Origin: JAUVIB01 sp964424545
Lineage (GTDB): Bacteria > Calditrichota > Calditrichia > Calditrichales > Calditrichaceae
NCBI GenBank assembly: GCA_964424545.1
Contig: CAYRJN010000058.1
Location: forward strand, 1-19,146
DNA: 19,146 nt
Direction of reading: 5' to 3'
The notes under the pieces are model-generated. The model was not told the DNA's origin. It ran no database searches and saw only the letters and a list, made by a program, of their open reading frames with translations. Position 1 is the stretch's first letter; every line of letters starts with the position of its first letter. A program made the translations under genes and the position numbers. Positions 6,243 to 14,450 of the stretch are shown piece after piece.

Positions 6243-8441
6243 CTATTTCAATAAGACCAGCTTTTTAACGACATTGTATCCCATCCCCTGCAATTTGTAA
6301 TAATAAATCCCGCTGGCCATTCCTCTCCCGTCAAGAGTAACTGAATAAATATTGGATTCAAGCTCGCCCGATACCAGCGTCCTTACCAATTTCCCCGTTA
6401 TATCATAGACGCTTAAATTATAAACGCCTCGTTCTTTAATGTTAAACTTTATTTGCGTTACGGGATTAAACGGATTTGGAAAGTTTTGTTCTAAAATAAA
6501 TCCACCGGGAATATTCCTATTTTTTTCGGCAATGGCGGTAACATTTAAATCCAAAACCGCTTCGGCCGCAAAAACCGGCGGTAAATTTTCCGGCTGTTCC
6601 GGAATATAAGGCACACCGTCACCATCGGAATCGCTTCCGCTCTCCCCGGTAGCCTGCGCTTCGGATAATTGCATCGCATTGGCTGTTTTTTTGAAAAAGC
6701 GGGTGTATATTTTCGGAGCATCTTCAAAACCGCCGATTAAATTTGATTCTCGCAGCGCGCCGGTTATGACGGCAAAATTGAGCGGCGTATAGGTTGCCGT
6801 TTCATTATCCGCCTCCGTCCGAAAAGCATGCATTGATGGGACATAATACATATCGATCAGTTTTATATAAGCAGAATCCGCCGCAAAATGGTATTTATGG
6901 TCGGACGTCGCTTCAAAGGCGGAATACAATCCTCTCACCGCAGCAGCCTGTGCAATGACATCCATTTTGTTATCATTGGATTTTTCGCCAATTGAATAGG
7001 ATTTATAGTAAGCGGCATTTCCATCCTGCAAATTGGTTAGTAAAAAATCCGCCTGTGAGGTAATCATGGATTTTGCCATTTCGTCAAGCCCGGTACCCTG
7101 AAATTCTTCGATTAACGTTTTTAACGCTACAATAGTGTACGCTGCGTTTAACGTAGAAATAATTGTTCCTTTTTCCAAAGCGCCGTTATCGAGTATCGCT
7201 TGATCGACAAACGTTCCAAGCGTGTCATTGTAATGCATCGCCTTAAGATTAAGAAAAATTACTTTACTTGTTCCTTTCATCAAATCAAAAGGTCCGGGCA
7301 TACCGGTTTGCGACATATCTGCAGGAAAAGGATCGCCGTCGAACACCGATTTATAAGCAATGTGGGCAGACGAAGAATTATTATTCGGGTCCATCATATT
7401 TTTAAAATGGAGCGTTCCCCAAAGTAAAGAGAATTGATCAAACAGGTTGCTGTAAGCATCCGTTATCGTTAATTGAGTGGCATGAGGAGGTAGGCCATCC
7501 ATTACCATGCTTTCGGTAACGGCTATTTTATGCGGAAAATATTTAATGCCATCGGCAGGGTTATACGTAGCCGGGTCAATCATTCCCAGAGCTGAACCGT
7601 CATAAGCAAGATTCATAATTATAAACTTTACTTTATTAATGGCTTCTGCGGTAAGAACTTGTCCAATAAAACCGTCTAAACCGTCTCCCCCATAAAAAAC
7701 ATTATTCATCGCATCAAAATTAGGACTATCCGCCGAATCGGGCGTTACCGTACCGTCCGCTTCGATGCTATTATCCAAAGAATCATGAAAAGCGCTTAGC
7801 ATATCCTGCGACCATAAATACTGCTTCATTAAGGATTGCCCCATAGCCCCGGGATTGAGCGTTTTATCCATTTTGCTACGATCCCAGCGAAGCGTTGAAA
7901 AATCTTCCCAAGCAAACTTATCGGCATCTATAGGCTGTGGCAAATGGGGGTCGCCGCCCATAAAATCGGCAAACTGCGGCCATGGGTTACCCGGCGGCAT
8001 GTGCTTGGACAACATAGAAAAATGCATTATGGTTTTCATCAGCATATCATCTTCTTTATAACCGTTGGGCGCAGCGGTCATAGAACCGTCAAAATCATCG
8101 GGCATCATAGCTGCCATCTCTTTAATGACGGGCGCCCACATCATGTGTAATCCGATTCCGGAACGGGATATTACCGTTCCAAGCTGATAACGTGAATATT
8201 CATAATTCTCAAGTCCCAGCGTATAAGCAATAGAATCCGGTTGATTCAGAACGGTTGGGTCTAATACATCAAGATCATATCCCAATGCTTCGGCAAAAGG
8301 TTCTCCGCTTTCGTTGATTTCATTGGCTAGCAGCATCTGCTCGGCCAGTTTATAATTGCTTGTATTGGTAATGACAACTTGTGAATACAAAAAACTGCCG
8401 AATAGCAGTATGATTAAAAATAATAAGTAGGTCGTTTTCAT
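6243..8441 (-). CDS. Secreted Met-rich protein of unknown function with T9SS C-terminal sorting domain
   Basis: I do not recognise the core of this 732-residue protein. Residues 1-20 are a signal peptide (KTT, a long hydrophobic stretch, then SFLYSQ). Residues about 99-148 are strikingly rich in Met (11) with three His. A helical stretch follows at about 430-560, possibly an alpha/alpha-type fold. An acidic DSDGDGVP segment near 604 resembles a thrombospondin-type calcium loop. The last 88 residues, beginning with LEQNFPNPFNPVTQIKF, are a type A T9SS sorting tail with VYDITGKLVRTL and GIYYYKL. The protein is therefore probably exported through the outer membrane and released or attached at the surface. 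No CxxCH haem motif is present. The ATG at 8441 follows GGAG at good spacing; an in-frame TTG at 8453 is less likely. It stands alone, divergent from the next gene. Confidence 0.85.
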   Translation of the reverse strand: MKTTYLLFLIILLFGSFLYSQVVITNTSNYKLAEQMLLANEINESGEPFAEALGYDLDVLDPTVLNQPDSIAYTLGLENYEYSRYQLGTVISRSGIGLHMMWAPVIKEMAAMMPDDFDGSMTAAPNGYKEDDMLMKTIMHFSMLSKHMPPGNPWPQFADFMGGDPHLPQPIDADKFAWEDFSTLRWDRSKMDKTLNPGAMGQSLMKQYLWSQDMLSAFHDSLDNSIEADGTVTPDSADSPNFDAMNNVFYGGDGLDGFIGQVLTAEAINKVKFIIMNLAYDGSALGMIDPATYNPADGIKYFPHKIAVTESMVMDGLPPHATQLTITDAYSNLFDQFSLLWGTLHFKNMMDPNNNSSSAHIAYKSVFDGDPFPADMSQTGMPGPFDLMKGTSKVIFLNLKAMHYNDTLGTFVDQAILDNGALEKGTIISTLNAAYTIVALKTLIEEFQGTGLDEMAKSMITSQADFLLTNLQDGNAAYYKSYSIGEKSNDNKMDVIAQAAAVRGLYSAFEATSDHKYHFAADSAYIKLIDMYYVPSMHAFRTEADNETATYTPLNFAVITGALRESNLIGGFEDAPKIYTRFFKKTANAMQLSEAQATGESGSDSDGDGVPYIPEQPENLPPVFAAEAVLDLNVTAIAEKNRNIPGGFILEQNFPNPFNPVTQIKFNIKERGVYNLSVYDITGKLVRTLVSGELESNIYSVTLDGRGMASGIYYYKLQGMGYNVVKKLVLLK

Positions 8442-8703
8442 ATTTTTCTCCAAAATTATAATTGTATATAAATAATTTACAATGGGCTATCTAAAAAAAG
8501 ATTTAAGGAAAAAATAAAAAAATTAACATATCTCCCCCGTGGTTAATGATACGAATCGATTACAACACCTTAGACGCACTGCCATAAAATTCCTTACACA
8601 TTTAATTTTATTTCTTCAAAAATTTGCTTTCAATTAAAAAATTTAGTTATTCTGTTAAATCTTTTTCTATCCATAAACAGACGAATATGCGGAGAATAAC
8701 ACC
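8442..8703. promoter_or_regulatory. Divergent promoter region between two exported-protein genes
   Basis: This AT-rich 262-bp gap must carry start signals for both flanking genes. For the rightward gene a weak candidate is TTGCTT (8624-8629), an 18-bp spacer and TATTCT (8648-8653), and GGAG lies 9 nt before the ATG at 8704. For the leftward gene several TATA-rich boxes occur but none pairs convincingly with a -35 box. A perfect 8-bp palindrome, AATCGATT, sits at 8554-8561 inside an imperfect dyad and might be an operator. None of these individual sites is firm. Confidence 0.35.
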
Positions 8704-11652
8704 ATGCATTTGACAAAAAAAACAGCGCTTTTGTTTACTTTTCAATTTCTTTTTCTTACGTTGCTCAGCGCGCAAAATCCCATCCAAGAATTTACGTATG
8801 ATAAATGGATAACAGATTGGTTGTTGTGCGGCCCTTTCCCCAATCCGTTGGCCAAAGGCGTTACGGAATACCGGCATGATCGTACTACGCTTGGTTATTA
8901 TATCGATTATTTACAGCCGATCGGAGGTGAAAACAAGGCTCAACCTAAGGATGGATTAACGTTTATATCGAAGGACGGAAAGCAATACAACTGGGAAAAA
9001 TACCATTCGGCGCATAATTATATCGACCTTTTTTCCATATATGAAAAAAATCAGGGAGTCGTCGCTTACGCCGCTACCTATATTCTTGCTAAGCGCCATA
9101 CGGATGTCGTTCTTTCTATAGGAAGCAATGACGGTGTAAAAATCTGGTTAAACGGTAATGTTGTCTGGGACAACCATCTTCCGAGGATGGCCGTTAAAGA
9201 CGACGATTTAATCCGCGTTAAACTGAAAAAAGGTAAGAATACGTTGTTGTTGAAAATCGATCAGGGCTCGGGTAATTGGGGATTTTATGTCCGCTTTCTC
9301 AATCTTAAAAAAGAACAAGAGCGCGTTAAAAACTCCGTTTCTTCTCCTGACAAGTTAAGCATAGAAGCCAAACAAAACAATAAACGGATCAAATTGGTAA
9401 TGGGCAAAAATTGCAATTATCTTATTTTAAACAAAATTCCTCGTTATTCGGCAAAATTGAAAAATGCGCAGGGTTGTGATATTGACAGCCTTAGTGCGCC
9501 GCTTGCCGAAAGCGTGGTTTTTAATACAGAGAATTTGGCAAACGGGCCATATTGGATTGTATGCCAAGTTCAATTGCCTAATAAAAAAACCATAAATAAT
9601 AAATTCTTTTTTTATCATGGGAAAAGCAAAAATAAAATTTTTGTATATGATCAACACGGTAAAGCCGTTTGTTATAAAGCAGAATTATTGGACGCTCGCT
9701 TTACAATCGTAGAAAACGCATTGGAGAAGAACGACGACGGCACATATTCTATTCTGCGTCCCGATATATCCCCTTTTTACCTCCGTGTTTTACTTCCGTC
9801 GTCTTCGTTAGGCTATCGCTGGTATCTTGTCGACAATCAACTAAAAGGTTTTTCCGTTCCCAATGGGGGAAATTTAATTATTGACTTACCGAAAGAAGCC
9901 GCCCGAACGATTGTTTACAAAATACAAAAAATAATCAAAACGGATATGCCTCGCTGGCTTAAAGACAACCTAAAAGATCGCTTAAACCTAATCAAATTAT
10001 CCGCCGATGAACCTTATCAAATTATTGACAAGTTGTCATCCCTTAAATGCAACCTATTTCAAAATAATAACTTAAGAATTTGGTATGCTCCCGGAGTGGA
10101 GAAGGTCGCACGGAATGAGACTGTTCCCAAAGTACATCTTGACGCCATCCATGTTTCTCTCGCAAAAAACGAATACGAACCGTTTCAGCTGGTACTGAAC
10201 CCAAAAGCGGATATTGAGGACTTAACAATCAACATAACATCATTAATGAGCGGAAATGATTCATTGACATCTTCAAATTTTGAACTTTTAGCGCCAGATT
10301 ATATCAAAATCAAATACCCCACGGATTATTACGGCAGCCACAACTTATGGCCGGATGCTTTGCCTCCCATACAAGAAAAAATCAGTCTTAAAAAAATTCA
10401 AAACAATCCGATATGGATCACGGTTCATGCCGGAAAAAATCAAAAAGCGGGTATATATCGAGGGGAAATTAAACTTTGTTCGGAAATGTTTACCCGCAAC
10501 ATAGTCGTCCCCATAGAAGTGGAGGTCTTTAACTTTACTCTACCCGACAATCCGTCTGTTGAAACAGCTTATGGCGTGAATATAAACAAAGAATATCACG
10601 GTAATTTAACGCCAAAACAATGGCAAAAAATCCATGATCTGTATATGAAAATGTGTGCTGAACATAGAATTTCGCCTTATTATCCACAAGCCGGAGCGGA
10701 AATAAAGACAAGATATAAGGGCAATCCGCCAAAACCCATAATCGATTATTCACAATTCGACAGCGCCATGACGCGCTATCTCGATCACTTTCACTTTACT
10801 ACATTCAATATGGGAGGGATTCCAACTGAAATTTTAAACCACAAACGCTATACGCCTGAATTTAATCGTTTGTTTAAACTTACCTATTCACTAATTCAAA
10901 AACATCTACGGGAAAAAGGTTGGCTCGACAAAGCATATTGGTATTGGGTGGACGAGCCACCGATTAATGAGTATGAGAAGGTTAAAAAAGGAATGGAATT
11001 ATTAAAGGTAGCTTGCCCTGATATTCGCAGACTTCTGATCTGCAATAACGAAGACGCGCCCATCCCCTATTTTTTTAACGCGGTCAATTTATCGGTTCCG
11101 ATTATGAATCATTATAATAATAAAATGGCCGCAGGGCGACAAAAAATGGGGGAAACGGTTTGGTGGTATGTCTGCACCGCGCCGAAAGCCCCCTATCCTA
11201 ACAATTTTATCGACCATCCCGCAATTAATCACCGCCTTCGCTTCTGGATGATCGATAAATATAACTTAGACGGAAGTTTATATTGGAGTACAACATATTG
11301 GAGGCAAAATCCATGGCAATGCGCCATGAGTTACAGCCCGAGCAAAGGCAAGTGGGGTAACGGTGACGGACGCCTTCTCTATCCGCCGAGAAAAATGCCG
11401 CAAAATCAAGCCATTGTGGAAGCGCCGGTAACTTCTATTCGTTTTGAAAATATTCGCGATGGATTAGAAGACGTTGAATATTTAAAGCTGATAAAAAAGA
11501 GCAATGATGCTAAAAAAATAAAAAAATTACAAGAGATTGAGAACAGCCTTATTAAATCGACGACCGTTTATGAGCAAAACCCGCTAATTTTGATGACCCA
11601 GCGGGAAAGAGTCGCGCGTATTATACAACATGGCGCCGTTAGAATAAAATAA
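8704..11652 (+). CDS. Exported protein with N-terminal beta-sandwich and GH123-like (DUF4091) glycosidase domain
   Basis: This 982-residue protein starts with a signal peptide (about 1-23, ending LLSAQ). A region opening with DWLLCGPFP (W39-P46) and a PA14/galactose-binding-like fold (about 118-200, with SIGSNDGVKIWLNGN and KKGKNTLLLKID) suggests carbohydrate binding. The C-terminal part (about 480-975) matches the DUF4091 family, now treated as the GH123 catalytic domain. It contains YWYWVDEPP with an Asp-Glu pair (D750, E751) and the end motif GDGRLLYPP, followed by IRFENIRDGLEDVEYLK. Characterised GH123 enzymes are beta-N-acetylgalactosaminidases using substrate-assisted catalysis with such a pair, but most family members are untested, so the substrate here is open. 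No T9SS tail is present, so it is probably periplasmic. GGAG precedes the ATG. Confidence 0.85.
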   Translation: MHLTKKTALLFTFQFLFLTLLSAQNPIQEFTYDKWITDWLLCGPFPNPLAKGVTEYRHDRTTLGYYIDYLQPIGGENKAQPKDGLTFISKDGKQYNWEKYHSAHNYIDLFSIYEKNQGVVAYAATYILAKRHTDVVLSIGSNDGVKIWLNGNVVWDNHLPRMAVKDDDLIRVKLKKGKNTLLLKIDQGSGNWGFYVRFLNLKKEQERVKNSVSSPDKLSIEAKQNNKRIKLVMGKNCNYLILNKIPRYSAKLKNAQGCDIDSLSAPLAESVVFNTENLANGPYWIVCQVQLPNKKTINNKFFFYHGKSKNKIFVYDQHGKAVCYKAELLDARFTIVENALEKNDDGTYSILRPDISPFYLRVLLPSSSLGYRWYLVDNQLKGFSVPNGGNLIIDLPKEAARTIVYKIQKIIKTDMPRWLKDNLKDRLNLIKLSADEPYQIIDKLSSLKCNLFQNNNLRIWYAPGVEKVARNETVPKVHLDAIHVSLAKNEYEPFQLVLNPKADIEDLTINITSLMSGNDSLTSSNFELLAPDYIKIKYPTDYYGSHNLWPDALPPIQEKISLKKIQNNPIWITVHAGKNQKAGIYRGEIKLCSEMFTRNIVVPIEVEVFNFTLPDNPSVETAYGVNINKEYHGNLTPKQWQKIHDLYMKMCAEHRISPYYPQAGAEIKTRYKGNPPKPIIDYSQFDSAMTRYLDHFHFTTFNMGGIPTEILNHKRYTPEFNRLFKLTYSLIQKHLREKGWLDKAYWYWVDEPPINEYEKVKKGMELLKVACPDIRRLLICNNEDAPIPYFFNAVNLSVPIMNHYNNKMAAGRQKMGETVWWYVCTAPKAPYPNNFIDHPAINHRLRFWMIDKYNLDGSLYWSTTYWRQNPWQCAMSYSPSKGKWGNGDGRLLYPPRKMPQNQAIVEAPVTSIRFENIRDGLEDVEYLKLIKKSNDAKKIKKLQEIENSLIKSTTVYEQNPLILMTQRERVARIIQHGAVRIK

Positions 11653-11682
11653 TATAAATCGAAGAAAACAGAGCATTAATAT

Positions 11683-13197
11683 TTAAACTTTGGTAACGAA
11701 TATGCCCGATTCTCCGGGTAAAGGACATTTGGTTTCACAAATACCGCAACCAATACACAGCTCTTCGATAACATAAGGATGCTTTACTTTTCGGACGGAT
11801 CCGTCATGCATAACAATATCTTTAACAACAAACTTTATAGCTTTATCGGGAACGGGACAATGCTCTTCGCAAACTATACAATCCGTATTTTTATCATAAG
11901 GAATGCATATATTTTTATTAAAATGCGCCAGACCCATTTTAAACTTTTGCTTTTCCGCCAGCTCAAGGGGCATAATGGCGTCGGTCGGACAGACCTCTCC
12001 GCATAAATTACAACCGTATTCACAGTACCCTTCGCGCATTACGGCCACCGGCAGCCATAAATCCAATGGATTATTATGAATGGAATCGGGTTGCAGACAT
12101 CCGCCGTTTGATTCGCATATACGCACGCATTCCTGACAGCGTATGCATTTTTCACGAAACTCATCCTCCTCCAAAGCGCCGGGAGGTCGAATCTGTTTTT
12201 CTATATTATTACGATTTTTCAATACGACGCCTAAAGCGCCAAGCGTCAGTAAGCTGGCCGCGCCGGTTTGGATAAAACGACGACGCTCAAAATCTATTTT
12301 AGAATTATAGGGTTTCCAACGCCACTCATAAGTAATTGAATTAAATTTCGGCGGACAATTTTCAGAACAGTTGAAACATTCGATACACTCAACCTTGCTG
12401 CTTATTTTGGGACTTTCATCTGAAATCGCGCCCATCTTGCATTCGGTTGTGCAGATATTGCAGGCGCTGCAAGAATCGGCAACAACTCTTTCGAATAATC
12501 TAAACTTAGAAAGAATCCCCAAAAAGGCGCCGACCGGACAAACATTCCGACACCAAAAGCGTCGCGAAACTTTTTCTAGTCCGAGAATAATGGCAATGAA
12601 TATCAGGATAGACCACATTTGCTGATAAAAGGCCTGTTCTTCCGGCATAAGGTAGATTTTAAACCAGTCATAAACCGTATACATTCCGTCCTCAATAAAA
12701 GAGATATTGGACAGGGTCAGCAGAGTGTTATCCGTAAAAAGAGTGACAAAGGGATAAAAAATAATCGTTAATACACGATTAAAAATAGAAAGCGGATCAA
12801 AATAACCCCAAACATTAATCGAAAAGAAAGCTAAAAATATCGCAGAAAATAAAACGGCAAATTTAAGCCAACGCAAAGGTTTTGCCCATTTTGGTTCATA
12901 GCGGTTAGTAGGAACTTTAACGATTTTATCGGTAATATCCAACGTTGCGCCCAGCGGACAAATCCAACCGCAAAAAAAACGGCCGAAAAAGGGCGTTAAC
13001 AATAAGATAATTAATGCCGGCCAATAAGGTAAAATACTTTTTATTCCGTGGATCAACTCAAAAAGAGGCATCAGCGGGCTAAAACGTAAAAATATATCCG
13101 AACTGACGCCGTGTTCATAAGGATATCGCGCAATCAGGAATAAAAATATAAAAAAGACCAGAAAAATGAGTTGAAAAATGCGACGCGTTTTGGCCAT
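11683..13197 (-). CDS. NapH-NapG-like fusion: membrane polyferredoxin with internal Tat segment
   Basis: The 504-residue protein has two parts. Residues 1 to about 300 resemble NapH/CcoG/NosR-type membrane ferredoxins. They contain several hydrophobic helices, FCGWICP (C76, C80), WCRNVCPVGAF (C216, C220), and two CxxCxxCxxxC clusters (C243-C253 and C271-C281) that would be cytoplasmic. Residues 304-327 then read ERRRFIQTGAASL plus a hydrophobic run, a twin-arginine signal-like membrane segment. Residues 345-504 resemble NapG with four cysteine sets (C351-C361, C392-C403, C431-C447, C481-C491), giving up to six [4Fe-4S] clusters in all. The likely role is passing electrons from the quinone or cytoplasmic side to a periplasmic partner. 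No reductase gene lies nearby, so the acceptor is unknown. It starts 1 nt after the DUF362 gene stop. Confidence 0.85.
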   Translation of the reverse strand: MAKTRRIFQLIFLVFFIFLFLIARYPYEHGVSSDIFLRFSPLMPLFELIHGIKSILPYWPALIILLLTPFFGRFFCGWICPLGATLDITDKIVKVPTNRYEPKWAKPLRWLKFAVLFSAIFLAFFSINVWGYFDPLSIFNRVLTIIFYPFVTLFTDNTLLTLSNISFIEDGMYTVYDWFKIYLMPEEQAFYQQMWSILIFIAIILGLEKVSRRFWCRNVCPVGAFLGILSKFRLFERVVADSCSACNICTTECKMGAISDESPKISSKVECIECFNCSENCPPKFNSITYEWRWKPYNSKIDFERRRFIQTGAASLLTLGALGVVLKNRNNIEKQIRPPGALEEDEFREKCIRCQECVRICESNGGCLQPDSIHNNPLDLWLPVAVMREGYCEYGCNLCGEVCPTDAIMPLELAEKQKFKMGLAHFNKNICIPYDKNTDCIVCEEHCPVPDKAIKFVVKDIVMHDGSVRKVKHPYVIEELCIGCGICETKCPLPGESGIFVTKV

Positions 13198-13198
13198 A

Positions 13199-14098
13199 TT
13201 AACCCAGCGTTACTTTTTTGAGTTTTAACGTCTTAGGATCATATTTATTCAAGCCGCGTTTTATGGCCATATTTATATGGTCGATATCTTCCAATTTGTG
13301 CCCAAACAGCTGCAAAGCAAGAATATCCGCATTAACGGTGCATGGACTCATAATCAATGTTTTTTTCATTACCACATCCTCAAGATTGCCGCCGCGCGGA
13401 CCGTGGTTGGTGAGAATACGATATCCGTCGATAATCGTTAACTGTGGCAATATCTCTTTATCTATATCAATAAGGCGCGTTGAAAAATCTTTATGAACTT
13501 TCCCTCTATCCTGACCAAATACACCCATTAGATTTTTTAGTCCCAAACTTACCGTAGCCATAGAATGATGTTTGGCGATAGGCACATTAATAACCTTATC
13601 CGCATCGAGATAATCTTTATAAATCGGCCATTCCTTGACCAACTCGCCGTTTACTTTAAGCCGTTTATAGCGATTCTTTTTCATGTGAAATGTTTCGGCG
13701 CCCGCTGCCTTGGCCTTTGCTTCTATATCGGAATTACGATAACATCTTTGAGGATTATTACATGTGCGGTCAAAAACTTTAACTTTTTTAGCACCGACTT
13801 TAAAACACTCTTTAATAATGGCTTCAATTAAATCGGGATTAGTATTGGCGGCGTATTCCGGCGCGCGATCCCAACCGATGTTCGGTTTAACTACAACCAC
13901 GTCGTCCTTGCTGATAAAGCGCTCCAATCCACCCATCTCCTTAATGGCTCGCTCAAAAAGCTCCTTCGGTTCGCCGTTTTCAACCCAAACGGCTTCAGGC
14001 AAGGTGTCCTCCGCTTTAATATGATTTACGGATAATACGGCAGCCGCCGTACCGAGAGCGGTGGTTTTGATGAATGTCCTGCGTTTCATTGGCTTCAT
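13199..14098 (-). CDS. Tat-exported DUF362 domain protein
   Basis: The 299-residue product opens with MKPMKRRTFIKTTALGTAAA, a twin-arginine signal (R6, R7), so it is probably exported folded or anchored at the periplasmic face. The rest fits the DUF362 family, with VVVVKPNIGW (67-76), GAKKVKVFD (102-110), and VINVPIAKHHSMATVSLGLKNLMG (169-192). The family has no firmly established reaction; members are often fused to, or encoded beside, ferredoxins. This one lacks its own ferredoxin domain but is followed after 1 nt by the polyferredoxin gene, so the two should form one redox module. A GAGGG ribosome site sits 6 nt before the ATG at 14098. Four cysteines (97, 113, 119, 253) are scattered and do not form a ferredoxin motif. 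Confidence 0.85.
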   Translation of the reverse strand: MKPMKRRTFIKTTALGTAAAVLSVNHIKAEDTLPEAVWVENGEPKELFERAIKEMGGLERFISKDDVVVVKPNIGWDRAPEYAANTNPDLIEAIIKECFKVGAKKVKVFDRTCNNPQRCYRNSDIEAKAKAAGAETFHMKKNRYKRLKVNGELVKEWPIYKDYLDADKVINVPIAKHHSMATVSLGLKNLMGVFGQDRGKVHKDFSTRLIDIDKEILPQLTIIDGYRILTNHGPRGGNLEDVVMKKTLIMSPCTVNADILALQLFGHKLEDIDHINMAIKRGLNKYDPKTLKLKKVTLG

Positions 14099-14450
14099 GG
14101 GATTCCCTCTTTGCTTAATTCTAATTATTATTACTCTTTTACTAAAATATATACAATATTTAATGACGAATCAATATAAGAAAAGGTATAACAAAGCCGA
14201 ATGACAAAATGACTTCAAACAGGAATCGATAATTACGGATTAACGCCTGTTTATTTGTATAAGTATGTCAAGAAAGGATATGAATCTACATATACATTTC
14301 CATCTCTTCTCCACGCAAACCGGAGAAAAGACCTTACATTTGAATGACTCGAAAATTTCTTCTTTTCTCGCCTGTACGGAATCAATGAAAAAATATGGAT
14401 ATTATTTTATCAATCAAGTTGCGAGCTATTTTCGTGAAATTTCGGTATTA
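14099..14450. other. Intergenic stretch between DUF362 operon and response-regulator gene
   Basis: Apart from the candidate promoter on its left side, I see no convincing gene. A rightward frame of 83 codons begins at 14265 but overlaps the response-regulator end, lacks a good ribosome site and resembles nothing. A hairpin-capable sequence, TTCTCC and GGAGAA nine bases apart, lies near 14318-14338. It has no U-tract in either direction, so I do not call it a terminator. Confidence 0.5.
14146..14174 (-). promoter_or_regulatory. Candidate promoter of the DUF362-polyferredoxin operon
   Basis: On the minus strand TTGATT (14169-14174) and TATATT (14146-14151) are 17 bp apart. The predicted start would leave an untranslated leader of about 40 nt before the ATG at 14098. 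The DNA here is AT-rich, so chance matches are common. A perfect TTGACA further upstream (near 14268) lacks a -10 partner. Confidence 0.4.

Noticed and set aside
8436..8474. TTGTAA, 16 bp, TATAAT on the minus strand upstream of the secreted-protein gene
   Set aside because: The -10 box directly abuts the Shine-Dalgarno, so the predicted transcript would begin inside or after the ribosome site. It is not usable as drawn.
8554..8561. AATCGATT palindrome as a LacI-family operator
   Set aside because: Only 8 bp are perfect, the wider dyad is poor, and no regulator gene is nearby. Short AT-rich palindromes are expected by chance.
14318..14338. TTCTCC/GGAGAA hairpin as terminator of the response-regulator gene
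   Set aside because: There is no U-tract on either side and it lies over 100 nt past the stop codon.
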